Source of the DNA: Pseudomonas sp. JM0905a
Lineage (GTDB): Bacteria > Pseudomonadota > Gammaproteobacteria > Pseudomonadales > Pseudomonadaceae
Direction of reading: 5' to 3'
Assembly: GCF_014700075.1 (NCBI RefSeq)
Contig: NZ_JACXBU010000001.1
Coordinates: forward strand, 558,001-622,000
Length of the DNA: 64,000 bases
Of the stretch, positions 9,306-26,841 are shown in pieces. The notes beneath the pieces are model-generated. The model worked only from the letters and a program-made list of their open reading frames with translations. It was not told the origin of the DNA and did not search any database. The position numbers were made by a program, and so were the translations under genes. Each line of letters opens with the position of its first letter. The stretch's first letter is position 1.

Positions 9306-10127
9306 TCAGGGTTTGTAGGCGCCAATGAAGATGGCCGGGTCCACGCGCACATCGTTGAGGCTGACGTTCCAGTGCATGTGCGGGCCGGTGGCACGTCCGG
9401 TGGCGCCGACGCGGCCCACCACGCCGCCGCGTGGCAGCTGTTGGCCGAGCTTCACCTCTACCTTCGACATATGACAGAACATGCTGATCAGGCCCTGGCC
9501 GTGGTCGACGAACACTGTCCTGCCGTTGAAGAAGTAATCGCCGATGAGGATCACCTTGCCCGCCGCCGGGGCCTTGATCGGCGTGCCGGCGCCCACGGCG
9601 AAGTCCAGGCCGGAATGCGGGTTGCGTTCTTCGCCATTGAAGAAGCGACGCAGGCCGAAGGGGCTGGAAAGCGGGCCGTTCACCGGCTTGTCGAACAGCA
9701 GGTTGCTCGGTGTTCCGGGGCTGAAGCGGCGGTAGGCGGTAGTCTGCTCGGCCAGTTCGCGGTCGATGCGCTTGAGGTCTTCCGGCAGCGGATTCACCTG
9801 GCGCTTGTTGGTCAGTTTGATGTGCTGCTCGCGATAGGTGCGTGGGCCGACGCTGAAGGCCAGCTTGCGTCCATCGCTCACGTCTATCTGCTGCTGACCC
9901 GCCTTGGTCCCCAGCGGAATGCCGACGATGGCGATCCAGTCGCGACCATCTTCTTTCACCACCAGCACCGGTTTGCCCTGGTAGCGTGCAGTGGGCGCCT
10001 GGGTGGCGCTGCCGAGCTGGATCACTGCCACGCCGCCCGGTACCGGCTTGTTCAGCAGGCGGGTGATGAAACCTTCGGCATGGACGGGCAGGGCGAGGCA
10101 GAGGAGCAGGGCGGCGAGCAGGCGCAT
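9306..10127 (-). CDS. M23-family murein endopeptidase, exported
   Basis: 273 residues with a signal peptide ending PVHA. The C-terminal LytM/M23 domain has the zinc ligands in NPHSGLDFAVGAGTPI (HxxxD) and HMHWNVSL (HxH), plus the conserved VFVDHGQGLISMFCHM segment. The catalytic set is complete, so it should be an active DD-endopeptidase or amidase-like peptidoglycan hydrolase in the periplasm rather than an EnvC-type activator. It starts two bases after the xseA stop and is very likely cotranscribed with it. Confidence 0.92.
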   Translation of the reverse strand: MRLLAALLLCLALPVHAEGFITRLLNKPVPGGVAVIQLGSATQAPTARYQGKPVLVVKEDGRDWIAIVGIPLGTKAGQQQIDVSDGRKLAFSVGPRTYREQHIKLTNKRQVNPLPEDLKRIDRELAEQTTAYRRFSPGTPSNLLFDKPVNGPLSSPFGLRRFFNGEERNPHSGLDFAVGAGTPIKAPAAGKVILIGDYFFNGRTVFVDHGQGLISMFCHMSKVEVKLGQQLPRGGVVGRVGATGRATGPHMHWNVSLNDVRVDPAIFIGAYKP

Positions 10128-10129
10128 GG

Positions 10130-11509
10130 TCAGTCCAGCAGGGAGAGGTTCACGGGGGTGAGGTGATTGTCTTCGACTCGCACGTCCAGCTCGCCCTCGG
10201 CGAGGCGGGCCTTCAGGCGCTGGCCGGGGCGTGTCTGGCTGGCGGCGCGGATGGCCTGGCCGCGTTCGTCCAGCAGGATGCTGTAGCCGCGGCCGAGGGT
10301 GGCCAGGGGGCTGACCACGTGCAGGGTCTGGGCCAGGGCGTCGAGCTTCTGTCGACGGTCCTTTATGGCGTCTCGGGCGGCGCGGGGCAGGCGCTCAGCC
10401 AGGCTGTCCAGCCGCTGACGCAACAGCGCCAGGGTGCGCCCTGGATGCTGCGCGGCGAGACGGGTATCGAGGCGCACCAGGCGTTCGTGGCGAATTTGCA
10501 GCTGGCGCTCGAAGGCCCGGCGCAGGCGCATGTCCAGGTCGTCCAGACGCTGGGCCTGCTGGCGCAGTCGTTCGCCGGGGTGGCGCAGGCGGCGGAACAG
10601 ACCGTCCAGGCGCAGGCGCTCGCGGGTCAGGTGTTCCCGCATGCGCAGGACCAGGCGTCGATGCAGGCTGTCCAGGCGCTGTTGCAGTTCACTGGCGTCC
10701 GGGGCCAGCAACTCGGCGGCGGCGGAGGGGGTTGGAGCGCGTACGTCAGCGACGAAATCGCTGATGGAGACGTCCGTCTCGTGGCCAACGGCGCTGACGA
10801 TGGGCGTCTTGCAGGCGGCCACCGCGCGGGCGACGGCTTCTTCGTTGAAGCACCAGAGGTCCTCCAGCGAGCCGCCGCCCCGGGCCAGGATCAATGCATC
10901 AAAGCCCTGCGCATCGGCCAGCGCCACGGCGCGGACGATCTGTGCGGTGGCTTCGCGGCCCTGCACCGCGGTGGGGATCAGGGTCAGCTGCACCTGGGGG
11001 GCACGGCGGCGGAATACGCTGATGATGTCGCGGATCACCGCGCCAGTGGGCGAGCTGACGATGCCGATGCGCTGCGGGTGGGCAGGCAGCGGGCGCTTGC
11101 GTTCGGTGGCGAACAGCCCCTCGGCGGCAAGCTTTTCCTTCAGTGCTTCGAACGCCAGGCGCAGGGCGCCGTCGCCGGCGGGTTCAACGGTGTCGGCGAT
11201 CAGCTGGTAGTCGCCACGGCCTTCGAACAGCGAGACCTTGCCGCGCACCCGCACGGCGAGGCCATCACGCAGGGCCTGACGCACGCGCTGGGCATTCTGT
11301 CGGAACAGCGCACAGCGGACCTGAGCCTGGGCATCCTTGAGGGTGAAATAGAGGTGGCCGGAAGCGGGGCGGGCGAGGTTGGAAATCTCGCCTTCCACCC
11401 AGACCTGCGGGAACACGTCCTCCAGTAGATGGCGGGCGCGCTGGTTGAGCTGGCTGACGGTCAGCACCTCGCGGTCGAGGCCGAGCCGTTGGAAGGGGTC
11501 TTTGAGCAT
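10130..11509 (-). CDS. xseA: Exodeoxyribonuclease VII large subunit
   Basis: 459 residues from the ATG at 11509, the usual length; an in-frame ATG at 11539 would add ten residues. It has an N-terminal OB fold (FPQVWVEGEISNLARPASGHLYF), the catalytic core (RIGIVSSPTGAVIRDI, ILARGGGSLEDLWCFN, SAVGHETDVSISDFVAD) and a long Arg-rich coiled coil. It forms the single-strand exonuclease with XseB, which is not in this window. It heads a two-gene unit with the M23 peptidase. Confidence 0.95.
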   Translation of the reverse strand: MLKDPFQRLGLDREVLTVSQLNQRARHLLEDVFPQVWVEGEISNLARPASGHLYFTLKDAQAQVRCALFRQNAQRVRQALRDGLAVRVRGKVSLFEGRGDYQLIADTVEPAGDGALRLAFEALKEKLAAEGLFATERKRPLPAHPQRIGIVSSPTGAVIRDIISVFRRRAPQVQLTLIPTAVQGREATAQIVRAVALADAQGFDALILARGGGSLEDLWCFNEEAVARAVAACKTPIVSAVGHETDVSISDFVADVRAPTPSAAAELLAPDASELQQRLDSLHRRLVLRMREHLTRERLRLDGLFRRLRHPGERLRQQAQRLDDLDMRLRRAFERQLQIRHERLVRLDTRLAAQHPGRTLALLRQRLDSLAERLPRAARDAIKDRRQKLDALAQTLHVVSPLATLGRGYSILLDERGQAIRAASQTRPGQRLKARLAEGELDVRVEDNHLTPVNLSLLD

Positions 11510-11608
11510 GGGCGGAAATGATAATGGCTTTGCCGCCATGCGCCATAGTTGACGGTTGAAGGGCGATGGTTAAGCTGCGCGCCCTTTCCACCGCAGCAGG
11601 AGCCAGAG

Positions 11609-12160
11609 ATGGAATCGAGCCAGTTGATCATCGTGCCGCAGATATCCACCGTTCCCGGGCATCAGGCCCTGGTCGGGCGCATGCTGCGCTGGCTGGCCCA
11701 GCGCGAGGTGGTCGAAGCGCTGCCGAGCACCTGTGGGCTGCGCGGCAATCGTATGGCCTATGCCATCGCCGCCGGTGCGCGGAACGTGGTCGAGCATCCC
11801 GAGCGTCTGCCATACGGCCAGCCGGTGAATGGCCTGGAGCTGGTGGACAAGCGCTGTATCTACACGCCTACACGCGACTTCCTCAATGAAGCGGGCTGCC
11901 CCGAATGCCGCCAGGAAGTCGGCGAACCGCTGTTCGAAAGCCTGGAAGAATGGTGGCCGGGGCATACCGACAACTTCAGCTGCCCGGAATGCGGCTTCGA
12001 GGACGACATCAATGGCTTCCTCTTCCTGCAACCCTGCGGCTTTTCCAATCTCGGTTTCATCTTCAACGGCTGGGGCGAAACCCGCTTCACCCAGGCCTTC
12101 CTCGACGCCTTCGGCGAGCGACTTGGATACCCGGTGCGCCAGGTTCGGGCGGACGGGTGA
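11609..12160 (+). CDS. Conserved hypothetical protein with CxxC zinc-ribbon motifs
   Basis: 183 residues from the ATG at 11609, preceded by CAGGAG. I do not recognise a characterised family. Two CxxC pairs stand 43 residues apart (AGCPECRQEVG and FSCPECGFEDD), the arrangement of a structural zinc knuckle. The intervening segment is acidic and tryptophan-containing. No signal peptide or membrane helix is present, so it is cytosolic. It is divergent from xseA and 188 bases before guaB, which has its own promoter, so it is probably an independent transcript. A nucleic-acid or protein-binding role would be a guess. Confidence 0.75.
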   Translation: MESSQLIIVPQISTVPGHQALVGRMLRWLAQREVVEALPSTCGLRGNRMAYAIAAGARNVVEHPERLPYGQPVNGLELVDKRCIYTPTRDFLNEAGCPECRQEVGEPLFESLEEWWPGHTDNFSCPECGFEDDINGFLFLQPCGFSNLGFIFNGWGETRFTQAFLDAFGERLGYPVRQVRADG

Positions 12161-12237
12161 CCGGGGGCGTGATTTTCGTCGCGAAACGGCGTGGAGGGCT
12201 TCGTTTCGTCGATTGTGGGGCTGCGTTTTGAAATTAA

Positions 12238-13818
<1,581 letters not shown>

Positions 13819-13840
13819 GGCTGACTGAAAGCTAGTGCGT

Positions 13841-13872
13841 CACGGGGCTGTCTGATTCAGCCCCGTGTCGTT
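13841..13872 (+). terminator. Hairpin between guaB and guaA
   Basis: A 10-bp perfect stem CACGGGGCTG / CAGCCCCGTG (13841-13850 and 13858-13867) with a 7-base loop is followed by only a weak T-rich tail (TCGTTTGTG). It may be a partial terminator or an RNA-stability element that sets the guaB:guaA ratio. Confidence 0.5.
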
Positions 13873-13898
13873 TGTGAATTCCGTAACGAGAGATGGCC

Positions 13899-15476
13899 AT
13901 GTCCCAAGACATTCACGCCCACCGGATCTTGATCCTCGACTTCGGTTCCCAGTACACCCAGCTGATCGCCCGCCGCGTGCGCGAGATCGGCGTGTACTGC
14001 GAAATCCACCCGTTCGACATGAGCAATGAGGCGATCCGCGCCTTCGCTCCGCGCGGCATCATCCTCGCCGGTGGCCCGGAGTCGGTTCACGAAGCCAACA
14101 GCCCGCGCGCCCCGCAGGCTGTGTTCGACCTCAATGTGCCGCTGTTCGGCATCTGCTACGGCATGCAGACCATGGCCGAGCAGTTGGGCGGCAAGGTGCA
14201 GGGTTCCGACCTGCGCGAATTCGGTTATGCCCGTGTCGACGTGGTGGGCAAGGCCCGCCTGCTCGACGGCATCGAAGACCACGTGGACGACGATGGCGTC
14301 CTCGGCCTCGACGTGTGGATGAGCCACGGCGACAAGGTCACCGACATGCCTGCCGGCTTCCACATCCTGGCCAGCACCCCGAGCTGCCCGATCGCCGCCA
14401 TGGCTGACGATCACCGCGCCTACTACGGCGTGCAGTTCCACCCGGAAGTGACCCACACGAAGCAGGGCGGTCGCATCCTTTCCCGCTTCGTGCTGGACAT
14501 CTGCGGCTGCGCCGCCCTCTGGACCCCGTCCAACATCGTCGAAGACGCCATCGCCACCGTGCGTGCCCAGGTGGGCTCGTCCAAGGTGCTGCTGGGCCTG
14601 TCCGGCGGCGTGGACTCCTCGGTGGTTGCGGCCCTGCTGCACAAGGCCATCGGCGACCAGCTGACCTGCGTCTTCGTCGACAATGGCCTGCTGCGCCTGC
14701 ACGAGGGCGACCACGTGATGGCCATGTTCGCCGAGAACATGGGCGTACGCGTGATCCGCGCCAACGCCGAAGAGAAGTTCCTCTCCCGGCTGGCCGGCGT
14801 TGCCGACCCGGAAGAGAAGCGCAAGATCATCGGCCGCACCTTCATCGAGGTGTTCGACGAGGAAGCCACCCGGCTGCAGGGCATCAAGTTCCTCGCCCAG
14901 GGCACCATCTACCCCGACGTGATCGAGTCGGCCGGCGCCAAGACCGGCAAGGCCCACGTGATCAAGTCGCACCACAACGTCGGTGGCCTGCCGGAAGACA
15001 TGCAGTTCGAACTGGTCGAGCCGCTGCGCGAGCTGTTCAAGGACGAAGTGCGCAAGATCGGTCTGGAACTGGGCCTGCCTTACAGCATGGTCTACCGCCA
15101 CCCGTTCCCCGGCCCGGGCCTGGGCGTGCGCATCCTCGGCGAAGTGAAGAAGGAATACGCCGATCTGCTGCGTCGTGCCGACCACATCTTCATCGAAGAG
15201 CTGCACAAGGCGGACTGGTACCACAAGACCAGCCAGGCCTTCGTGGTGTTCCAGCCGGTGAAGTCCGTCGGCGTGGTCGGTGACGGCCGTCGCTACGCCT
15301 GGGTCGTTGCCCTGCGCGCGGTGGAAACCATCGACTTCATGACCGCCCGCTGGGCGCACCTGCCCTACGAGCTGCTGGAGACTGTCTCCAACCGCATCAT
15401 CAACGAGATCGAAGGCATCTCCCGCGTCACCTACGACGTGTCGAGCAAACCGCCGGCGACCATCGAGTGGGAATGA
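13899..15476 (+). CDS. guaA: GMP synthase (glutamine-hydrolysing)
   Basis: 525 residues. The ATG at 13899 has GAG eight bases upstream, while the ATG at 13893 is too close to it. The N-terminal class I glutamine amidotransferase has the nucleophile Cys86 in FGICYGMQ and His/Glu in FHPEVTH. The ATP-pyrophosphatase domain has the PP-loop LSGGVDSSV, and the C-terminal dimerisation domain ends in PPATIEWE. It converts XMP to GMP. It is terminated by a strong hairpin. Confidence 0.98.
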   Translation: MSQDIHAHRILILDFGSQYTQLIARRVREIGVYCEIHPFDMSNEAIRAFAPRGIILAGGPESVHEANSPRAPQAVFDLNVPLFGICYGMQTMAEQLGGKVQGSDLREFGYARVDVVGKARLLDGIEDHVDDDGVLGLDVWMSHGDKVTDMPAGFHILASTPSCPIAAMADDHRAYYGVQFHPEVTHTKQGGRILSRFVLDICGCAALWTPSNIVEDAIATVRAQVGSSKVLLGLSGGVDSSVVAALLHKAIGDQLTCVFVDNGLLRLHEGDHVMAMFAENMGVRVIRANAEEKFLSRLAGVADPEEKRKIIGRTFIEVFDEEATRLQGIKFLAQGTIYPDVIESAGAKTGKAHVIKSHHNVGGLPEDMQFELVEPLRELFKDEVRKIGLELGLPYSMVYRHPFPGPGLGVRILGEVKKEYADLLRRADHIFIEELHKADWYHKTSQAFVVFQPVKSVGVVGDGRRYAWVVALRAVETIDFMTARWAHLPYELLETVSNRIINEIEGISRVTYDVSSKPPATIEWE

Positions 15477-15504
15477 TGCGAGTGCGCAAGCATTAGCGAA
15501 ACGG

Positions 15505-15540
15505 AACCGGCCAGGCCTCAAAGCCTGGCCGGTTTGTTTT
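15505..15540 (+). terminator. Rho-independent terminator after guaA
   Basis: AACCGGCCAGGC - CTCAAA - GCCTGGCCGGTT followed by TGTTTT; a 12-bp stem placed 28 bases past the stop. Confidence 0.88.
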
Positions 15541-15567
15541 GGGGGGCGCTTGCGGGCCGGGCTCTTT

Positions 15568-15664
15568 GTGGGGGCGAATTCATTCGCCAAGGGCAGCGCA
15601 GCTGCCCCAGTGCTCTTTTGGAGCAGGCCTGCGGCCTGCCTGGCGAATGAGTTCGCCCCTACAG
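15568..15664. repeat. REP-like element (GGGGCGAATTCATTCGCC family)
   Basis: Left arm GTGGGGGCGAATTCATTCGC, right arm GGCGAATGAGTTCGCCCCTAC, with internal stems GGCAGCGCAGCTGCC and GGCCTGCGGCC. It has the same architecture as the copy at 5785-5881 and fills the gap between the convergent guaA and dioxygenase genes. Confidence 0.75.
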
Positions 15665-15666
15665 GA

Positions 15667-16320
15667 TCAGGCATTGGCGCGGGTATCCACCACCAGCGTC
15701 AGCCGGGCGATGAATCCGTCACCGTCCTCCACCAGCGCCGCCACCGACTGTTCCCCGCCCTGTCGGCGATAGATGTAATCCTGCTCCCGGGGCGTCCAGG
15801 CCTGGCCGGGATGCGCGTAGGGCGGCCGGGCCATGGCTGGGCGGATGATTGCTTCCGGGAAGTACAGCTGGCCTGTGTGGATATCCTGTTCGCCCAGATG
15901 CACCTTGAGGTGCACGTGATTGGTCCGCCCCGGGTAGTAGCCGGGAAGAATGCTGCGGAATTCCGCGCGGCCATCATCGTCAGTAATCTGCACGCCGCGC
16001 AGGAAGCGGCTCGCCGAATCGGCGCCGACGCCCGAGTAGGCGCCCTGGGCGTCGCAGTGCCAGATCTCCAGGGCGGCATCCCCCAGCGGGCGGCAACCGT
16101 CCGCCTGCAGCACGTCGAATTGCAGTCTCAGGGGCGTGCCCGGCCTGCCATCGGTGATGTCCTGGCGCAGCAGCGCATCTTCCAGGTAGAAGGGCCCGGC
16201 CGTCTGTTCCGGGCTGAGGCGGCAGACTCCGGTGCCTTCGGCCTGGCCCAGGCGAGGCCAGTTCAGCAGCACGAATCCTCCAATGCAGAGCTGCATCATT
16301 TCGCGGCGGGTGGGATGCAT
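15667..16320 (-). CDS. Exported intradiol ring-cleavage dioxygenase-like protein
   Basis: 217 residues from the ATG at 16320, preceded by AGAGGAGC. The N-terminus resembles a Tat signal (TRREMMQLCIGGFVLLNW). The C-terminal fold is that of protocatechuate 3,4-dioxygenase-type enzymes. The ferric-iron ligands can be seen as a Tyr in GAYSGVG and Tyr, His, His in LPGYYPGRTNHVHLKVH. The family includes catabolic and secreted variants, and an exported single-subunit form is of unknown substrate. It is divergent from, and 207 bases away from, a Tat-exported multicopper oxidase. This makes a joint role in extracytoplasmic oxidation of phenolic compounds possible but unproven. Confidence 0.8.
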   Translation of the reverse strand: MHPTRREMMQLCIGGFVLLNWPRLGQAEGTGVCRLSPEQTAGPFYLEDALLRQDITDGRPGTPLRLQFDVLQADGCRPLGDAALEIWHCDAQGAYSGVGADSASRFLRGVQITDDDGRAEFRSILPGYYPGRTNHVHLKVHLGEQDIHTGQLYFPEAIIRPAMARPPYAHPGQAWTPREQDYIYRRQGGEQSVAALVEDGDGFIARLTLVVDTRANA

Positions 16321-16527
16321 GGGCGTGCTCCTCTGGGGCCAACTTCTCCATCCTACGCCCGGCGGTGAAGGGCGGCTGCGCCCATCGGTCGCGGCTAATG
16401 CAGATGCTTTCACTTATCTTTCACAGTCCCGGGGTGTATCTTGTGCGCCCCGAAAGCCAGCCCGGCAGAGGCTGGTTCGATTAGCCGATGGGACAGCCCC
16501 GTTCTTCCCCAGAGGAGCCTGACCCCC

Positions 16528-18391
<1,864 letters not shown>

Positions 18392-18667
18392 CTCGGGCGC
18401 TGCCGACAGGCTATTCGACCAAGGTCGGGACCATTCTCACTAGACCCAGAAACTTCCTGTGCTAAGGTGCGCGGCCGCCCGAAAAGGGGCGTCCCAGAGC
18501 GGCTCGAGCATGAGTCGCTGGGGAAGGCTCCGGCATGGGGCCACCGCCAGGAGGCATCCGCAATCCCGTTGTCCCGCAGTGCCCGATTCACCGTTTGACG
18601 GAAAGGCCATGGCAGCTTCAGGTCAGGGGCCTCCTGAAAACGTGAATGTGTTGTTGAGGGTGCTGTT

Positions 18668-19924
18668 ATGAGTGAAACCAGGGTCCAGTCTTACCAGGAT
18701 CAGGTTGGGGCGGAACAAGTCGATTCGTCGGGCTTGGCGGTCCATCGGCTGAGCTTCCTTGAAGCGGTCGCCATGATCGTAGGCACCAATATCGGGGCGG
18801 GCGTGCTCTCCATGGCCTACGCCAGCCGCAAGGCCGGCTTCATGCCCCTGCTGCTGTGGCTCGCGGTGGCGGGCGTGTTCACCACCATTTCCATGCTCTA
18901 TGTGTCGGAAACCGCGCTGCGAACCCGCACCCACAACCAGCTGAGCGGCCTCGCGCAGCGCTATGTGGGGTCGTTCGGTGCCTGGGCCATCTTCCTTTCC
19001 GTCGCGGTCAACAGCATCGGTGCGCTGATCGCCTATATGAGCGGCAGCGGCAAGATCCTCAGCGCCTTCCTCGGCATCAGTCCGGCACTGGGCAGCCTGC
19101 TGTTCTTCCTGCCGGCGGCGCTGGTGCTCTATCTCGGCCTGGGCGCCATCGGCAAGGGGGAGAAATTCATCAGCATCGGCATGGTCAGCATGATCGTCCT
19201 GCTGGTGGTCGCCACCCTGGTCAACGAAAACACCGACGTCGCCCGCCTGCTGGAAGGTGACTGGATCTACATGGTGCCGGTGTTCAACATCGCGGTGTTC
19301 TGCTTCTCCGCGCAGTACATAGTCCCGGAGATGGCCCGTGGCTTCAGCCATGCCCCGTCGCAACTGCCCAAGGCGGTGATCACCGGCATGCTGGTGACCT
19401 TCTGCCTGCTGGCGATCGTGCCCATGTCCGTGATCTCCCTGAACGGGCTGGAAAACCAGACCGAAGTCGCCACGCTGGCGTGGGGCCAGGCACTGGGACA
19501 GTGGGCGTTCTACACCGCCAACACCTTCGCTCTCTGCGCCATGCTGACGTCCTACTGGGGGCTGGGTGGCAGCTTCCTGACCAACATCTTCGACAAATTC
19601 CACAAGCTCGGTCCGGAGAATCAGCCGAAGACCCGCCTGCTGGTACTCGGGATCGTGTGCGTGCCGCCGTTCCTGCTGGCCTACAGCGGCATGGTCGGGT
19701 TCGTTAACGCGCTGTACTTCGCCGGTGCCTTCAGTGGTGTGATCCTGTCCATCATGCCGATCCTCATGCTGCGCTCCGCCCGTCGCCACGGTGATCTGCA
19801 ACCGGCCTGGCAATGCGGCTGGATCGCCCATCCGCTGATCCAGGTGTTCATCGTGATGATCTACCTGGCCAGCGCCGCCTATGCCATCTGCAGCGTGCTC
19901 AGCCTGCTGCCGTCCGGCTGGTGA
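18668..19924 (+). CDS. Aromatic amino-acid permease (HAAAP/TyrP-Mtr family)
   Basis: 418 residues with about eleven hydrophobic helices. The first helix carries the family motif MIVGTNIGAGVLSMAYA. Other features are VLYLGLGAIGKGEKFI and the PxFLLAYSGMVGFVNALYFAG segment of the Tyr/Trp-specific transporters. It should be an inner-membrane, proton-coupled importer of tyrosine, tryptophan or a related amino acid. The start is supported by GAGGG upstream. The 276 bases between tadA and this gene hold no other gene and presumably its promoter, though I see no clear consensus boxes. Confidence 0.88.
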   Translation: MSETRVQSYQDQVGAEQVDSSGLAVHRLSFLEAVAMIVGTNIGAGVLSMAYASRKAGFMPLLLWLAVAGVFTTISMLYVSETALRTRTHNQLSGLAQRYVGSFGAWAIFLSVAVNSIGALIAYMSGSGKILSAFLGISPALGSLLFFLPAALVLYLGLGAIGKGEKFISIGMVSMIVLLVVATLVNENTDVARLLEGDWIYMVPVFNIAVFCFSAQYIVPEMARGFSHAPSQLPKAVITGMLVTFCLLAIVPMSVISLNGLENQTEVATLAWGQALGQWAFYTANTFALCAMLTSYWGLGGSFLTNIFDKFHKLGPENQPKTRLLVLGIVCVPPFLLAYSGMVGFVNALYFAGAFSGVILSIMPILMLRSARRHGDLQPAWQCGWIAHPLIQVFIVMIYLASAAYAICSVLSLLPSGW

Positions 19925-19936
19925 TCGCCTGAAATG

Positions 19937-19965
19937 AAAAAGCCCGCTTCGATGCGGGCTTTTTG
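19937..19965. terminator. Bidirectional terminator between the permease and mltF
   Basis: AAAAAGCCCGC - TTCGAT - GCGGGCTTTTT, symmetrical, between two convergent genes. Confidence 0.9.
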
Positions 19966-19981
19966 TGGCTGGAATGACGCT

Positions 19982-21511
<1,530 letters not shown>

Positions 21512-21538
21512 TCAGGCGACACGAGGCACCTTCAGAGG

Positions 21539-21567
21539 TGCCGGAATGCGGCGCTTTGCGCTAGAAT
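21539..21567 (+). promoter_or_regulatory. Possible purL promoter
   Basis: TAGAAT at 21562-21567 is a good -10. At 17 bases upstream the -35 position reads TGCCGG, a poor match. The predicted start is about 40 bases before the purL ATG. No PurR-type operator was recognised. Confidence 0.4.
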
Positions 21568-21611
21568 GCACGGCCTCCAAGCACACCCCTTCCCCAGAGG
21601 CTGTCCCGAAG

Positions 21612-25508
<3,897 letters not shown>

Positions 25509-25649
25509 AAGGCCGCAGGCCATCTGATGACCCTCTCTCGCTTGCGGGGGAGGGTGCCCGAAGGGCGGGAGGGGGCTGTTTCAGCCAGTCCAGGCTTCTG
25601 TCCAGCAGGCACGAGAGGACTCAGATTGGCCCGCTCGGACATCGACAGG

Positions 25650-25686
25650 AAAAGGCGGGAGAAGGCACTCTTCTCCCGCCTTTTTC
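25650..25686 (+). terminator. Rho-independent terminator after purL
   Basis: AAAAGGCGGGAGAA - GGCACTC - TTCTCCCGCCTTTTT; a 14-bp stem with U-tract. A degenerate CCCTCTC/GGGAGGG repeat lies between it and the purL stop. Confidence 0.9.
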
Positions 25687-25703
25687 GTTTCCGAGCCGCG
25701 CCC

Positions 25704-25964
25704 ATGCCGGACCCGATCCTTCCTGAAGTCCGCCTGCTGCAGCCCGGCGATCAATGCCTTCTTTGCCGTTGCGGTCGTTCGGCACGAATGCCCGATTGTC
25801 CGTCCGGCTGCCCTGACGGTCTCAGCCTGACCGCCCGCCGCGAACAGCGCCTGCTGCTCTGTCGATGCGGCCAGTCCACGCGGCTGCCCTGGTGCGATGG
25901 CAACCACAGCCCGCCCACCCCGAGTCTTGGGCAGCGCTGGCGGCGCTTCTGGAAAGGTGAGTAA
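25704..25964 (+). CDS. Small CDGSH-type iron-sulfur protein
   Basis: 86 residues; the ATG at 25704 follows shortly after the purL terminator. It has two cysteine-rich halves. The second, CRCGQSTRLPWCDGNH, is a CDGSH-type 2Fe-2S ligand set (Cys, Cys, Cys, His) with Asn replacing the usual Ser before the final His. The first, CRCGRSARMPDCPSGC, is degenerate and lacks the C-terminal His. Paired CDGSH domains of this size are known in bacteria, with electron-transfer or redox-sensing roles proposed. No Shine-Dalgarno is conspicuous (CCGAGCC), so the start could be slightly different. Confidence 0.75.
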   Translation: MPDPILPEVRLLQPGDQCLLCRCGRSARMPDCPSGCPDGLSLTARREQRLLLCRCGQSTRLPWCDGNHSPPTPSLGQRWRRFWKGE

Positions 25965-26121
25965 GGCTTCACCTTTATCGCCAGATGCACTTTCCCGTGG
26001 AGAACGCTTTTGCGCACCATGGGTCCAACTCGCCATATGTGAACAGCGCCTCGGCAAAATGACGTCAAAGTGCCATCATTGCCGGGTATGAACCCGTCGT
26101 TGGATCCACGCGGAGAACCCG

Positions 26122-26142
26122 ATGTACAAGCTGTGTTTCTAT
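26122..26142 (+). repeat. Left attachment site (attL core)
   Basis: ATGTACAAGC...TTTCTAT, identical over 21 bases to 33603-33623. Downstream of it the reading frame of the host gene is replaced, giving a 14-codon remnant (MYKLCFY, then NYFNKSL and stop at 26166). It retains the native ribosome-binding site CGGAGAACCC just upstream. Confidence 0.92.
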
Positions 26143-26198
26143 AATTATTTCAATAAATCCTTATAAATCAACAGCTTAAGATTATTTCTCGGCTGCAA

Positions 26199-26219
26199 TT
26201 CTACCCGTTTTTTCTACCC
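26199..26219 (+). promoter_or_regulatory. Integrase arm-type sites, left end (two copies)
   Basis: TTCTACCC at 26199-26206 and 26212-26219, 13 bases apart. The same octamer with the same 13-base spacing occurs three times at the right end. These are the expected footprints of the amino-terminal domain of the tyrosine integrase. Confidence 0.75.
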
Positions 26220-26423
26220 ATACCCTGCATTTCCGAGTTAGTAAAGCGGACCGCCGCAGATACTGCCGCTGGCAAGTCGATCAAAAATCAACCAGTAACA
26301 GGCAGATTAACAGCATGAAATACATCTTTTCATAATTATAAAAACGCAAGACCCTAACTCGGACGCCAGTATCTACGTGGTATTCGGCCCCAAAATACTA
26401 AGCCCTGCCCTTTACCTACCCCT

Positions 26424-26501
26424 GTTTTCATAATTTAGAATAAACTTTTGTTTTCATAATTAAGAATAAAAATACGTTTTCTAAATTAAGAAATAATTGT
26501 T
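26424..26501 (+). repeat. Three 26-bp AT-rich tandem repeats
   Basis: Starts at 26424, 26450 and 26476, each opening GTTTTC and continuing ATAATTTAGAATAA or a close variant (CATAATTAAGAATAA; TAAATTAAGAAATAA). A partial copy, CTTTTCATAATTATAAAAA, begins near 26326. The array lies upstream of the RHH-like gene and could be its operator, an excisionase site or an AT-rich origin unwinding element. The rest of 26143-26659 holds the arm sites and one weak 39-codon frame (26537-26656, starting MIRNLSTQD); no other gene is visible. Confidence 0.75.
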
Positions 26502-26659
26502 TCACCAAACAGTTCCAAAGAACAAAAACTGTTGATATGATCCGCAACCTGTCCACCCAGGACAGTATCTCCCGATACTTCATTGGCACGCATTTCGCCG
26601 CAACGCAATTTGCCTCGCATGGCTTTGTCGCGACAACATCCAATAAGGAAAAATAATGA

Positions 26660-26809
26660 ATGCTTGATCTTAGATTAAAGCCTGCGACATTCGCACGCCT
26701 GAAAGAAATAAGTGTCGCCAACGGAGTTTCCGTTGCCGCACTCATAGCCCGCCTGCTTGACGAACTGACGCAAGGAAAGCAGCCCAATGATAAACCCGAA
26801 ACCATTTAA
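26660..26809 (+). CDS. Small ribbon-helix-helix-like protein
   Basis: 49 residues, starting MLDLRLKPATFARLKEISVA. A short beta strand (LDLRLKP) is followed by two helices (ATFARLKEISVANG and VSVAALIARLLDEL), the order of Arc/CopG/MetJ-fold DNA-binding proteins. AAGGAA lies ten bases before the ATG. It sits between the 26-bp repeats and the helicase gene, 32 bases before the latter, so it is probably the element's repressor or copy-control protein acting on the upstream repeats. Function is inferred from fold and place only. Confidence 0.6.
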   Translation: MLDLRLKPATFARLKEISVANGVSVAALIARLLDELTQGKQPNDKPETI

Positions 26810-26841
26810 CAAATCACACCATCTCACACGAAGGAGAGTCC

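Noticed and set aside
26428-26805. A 125-codon minus-strand frame (starting MVSGLSLGCF).
   Set aside because: It runs through the 26-bp repeats and opposite the RHH-like gene, lacks a ribosome-binding site, and has irregular composition.
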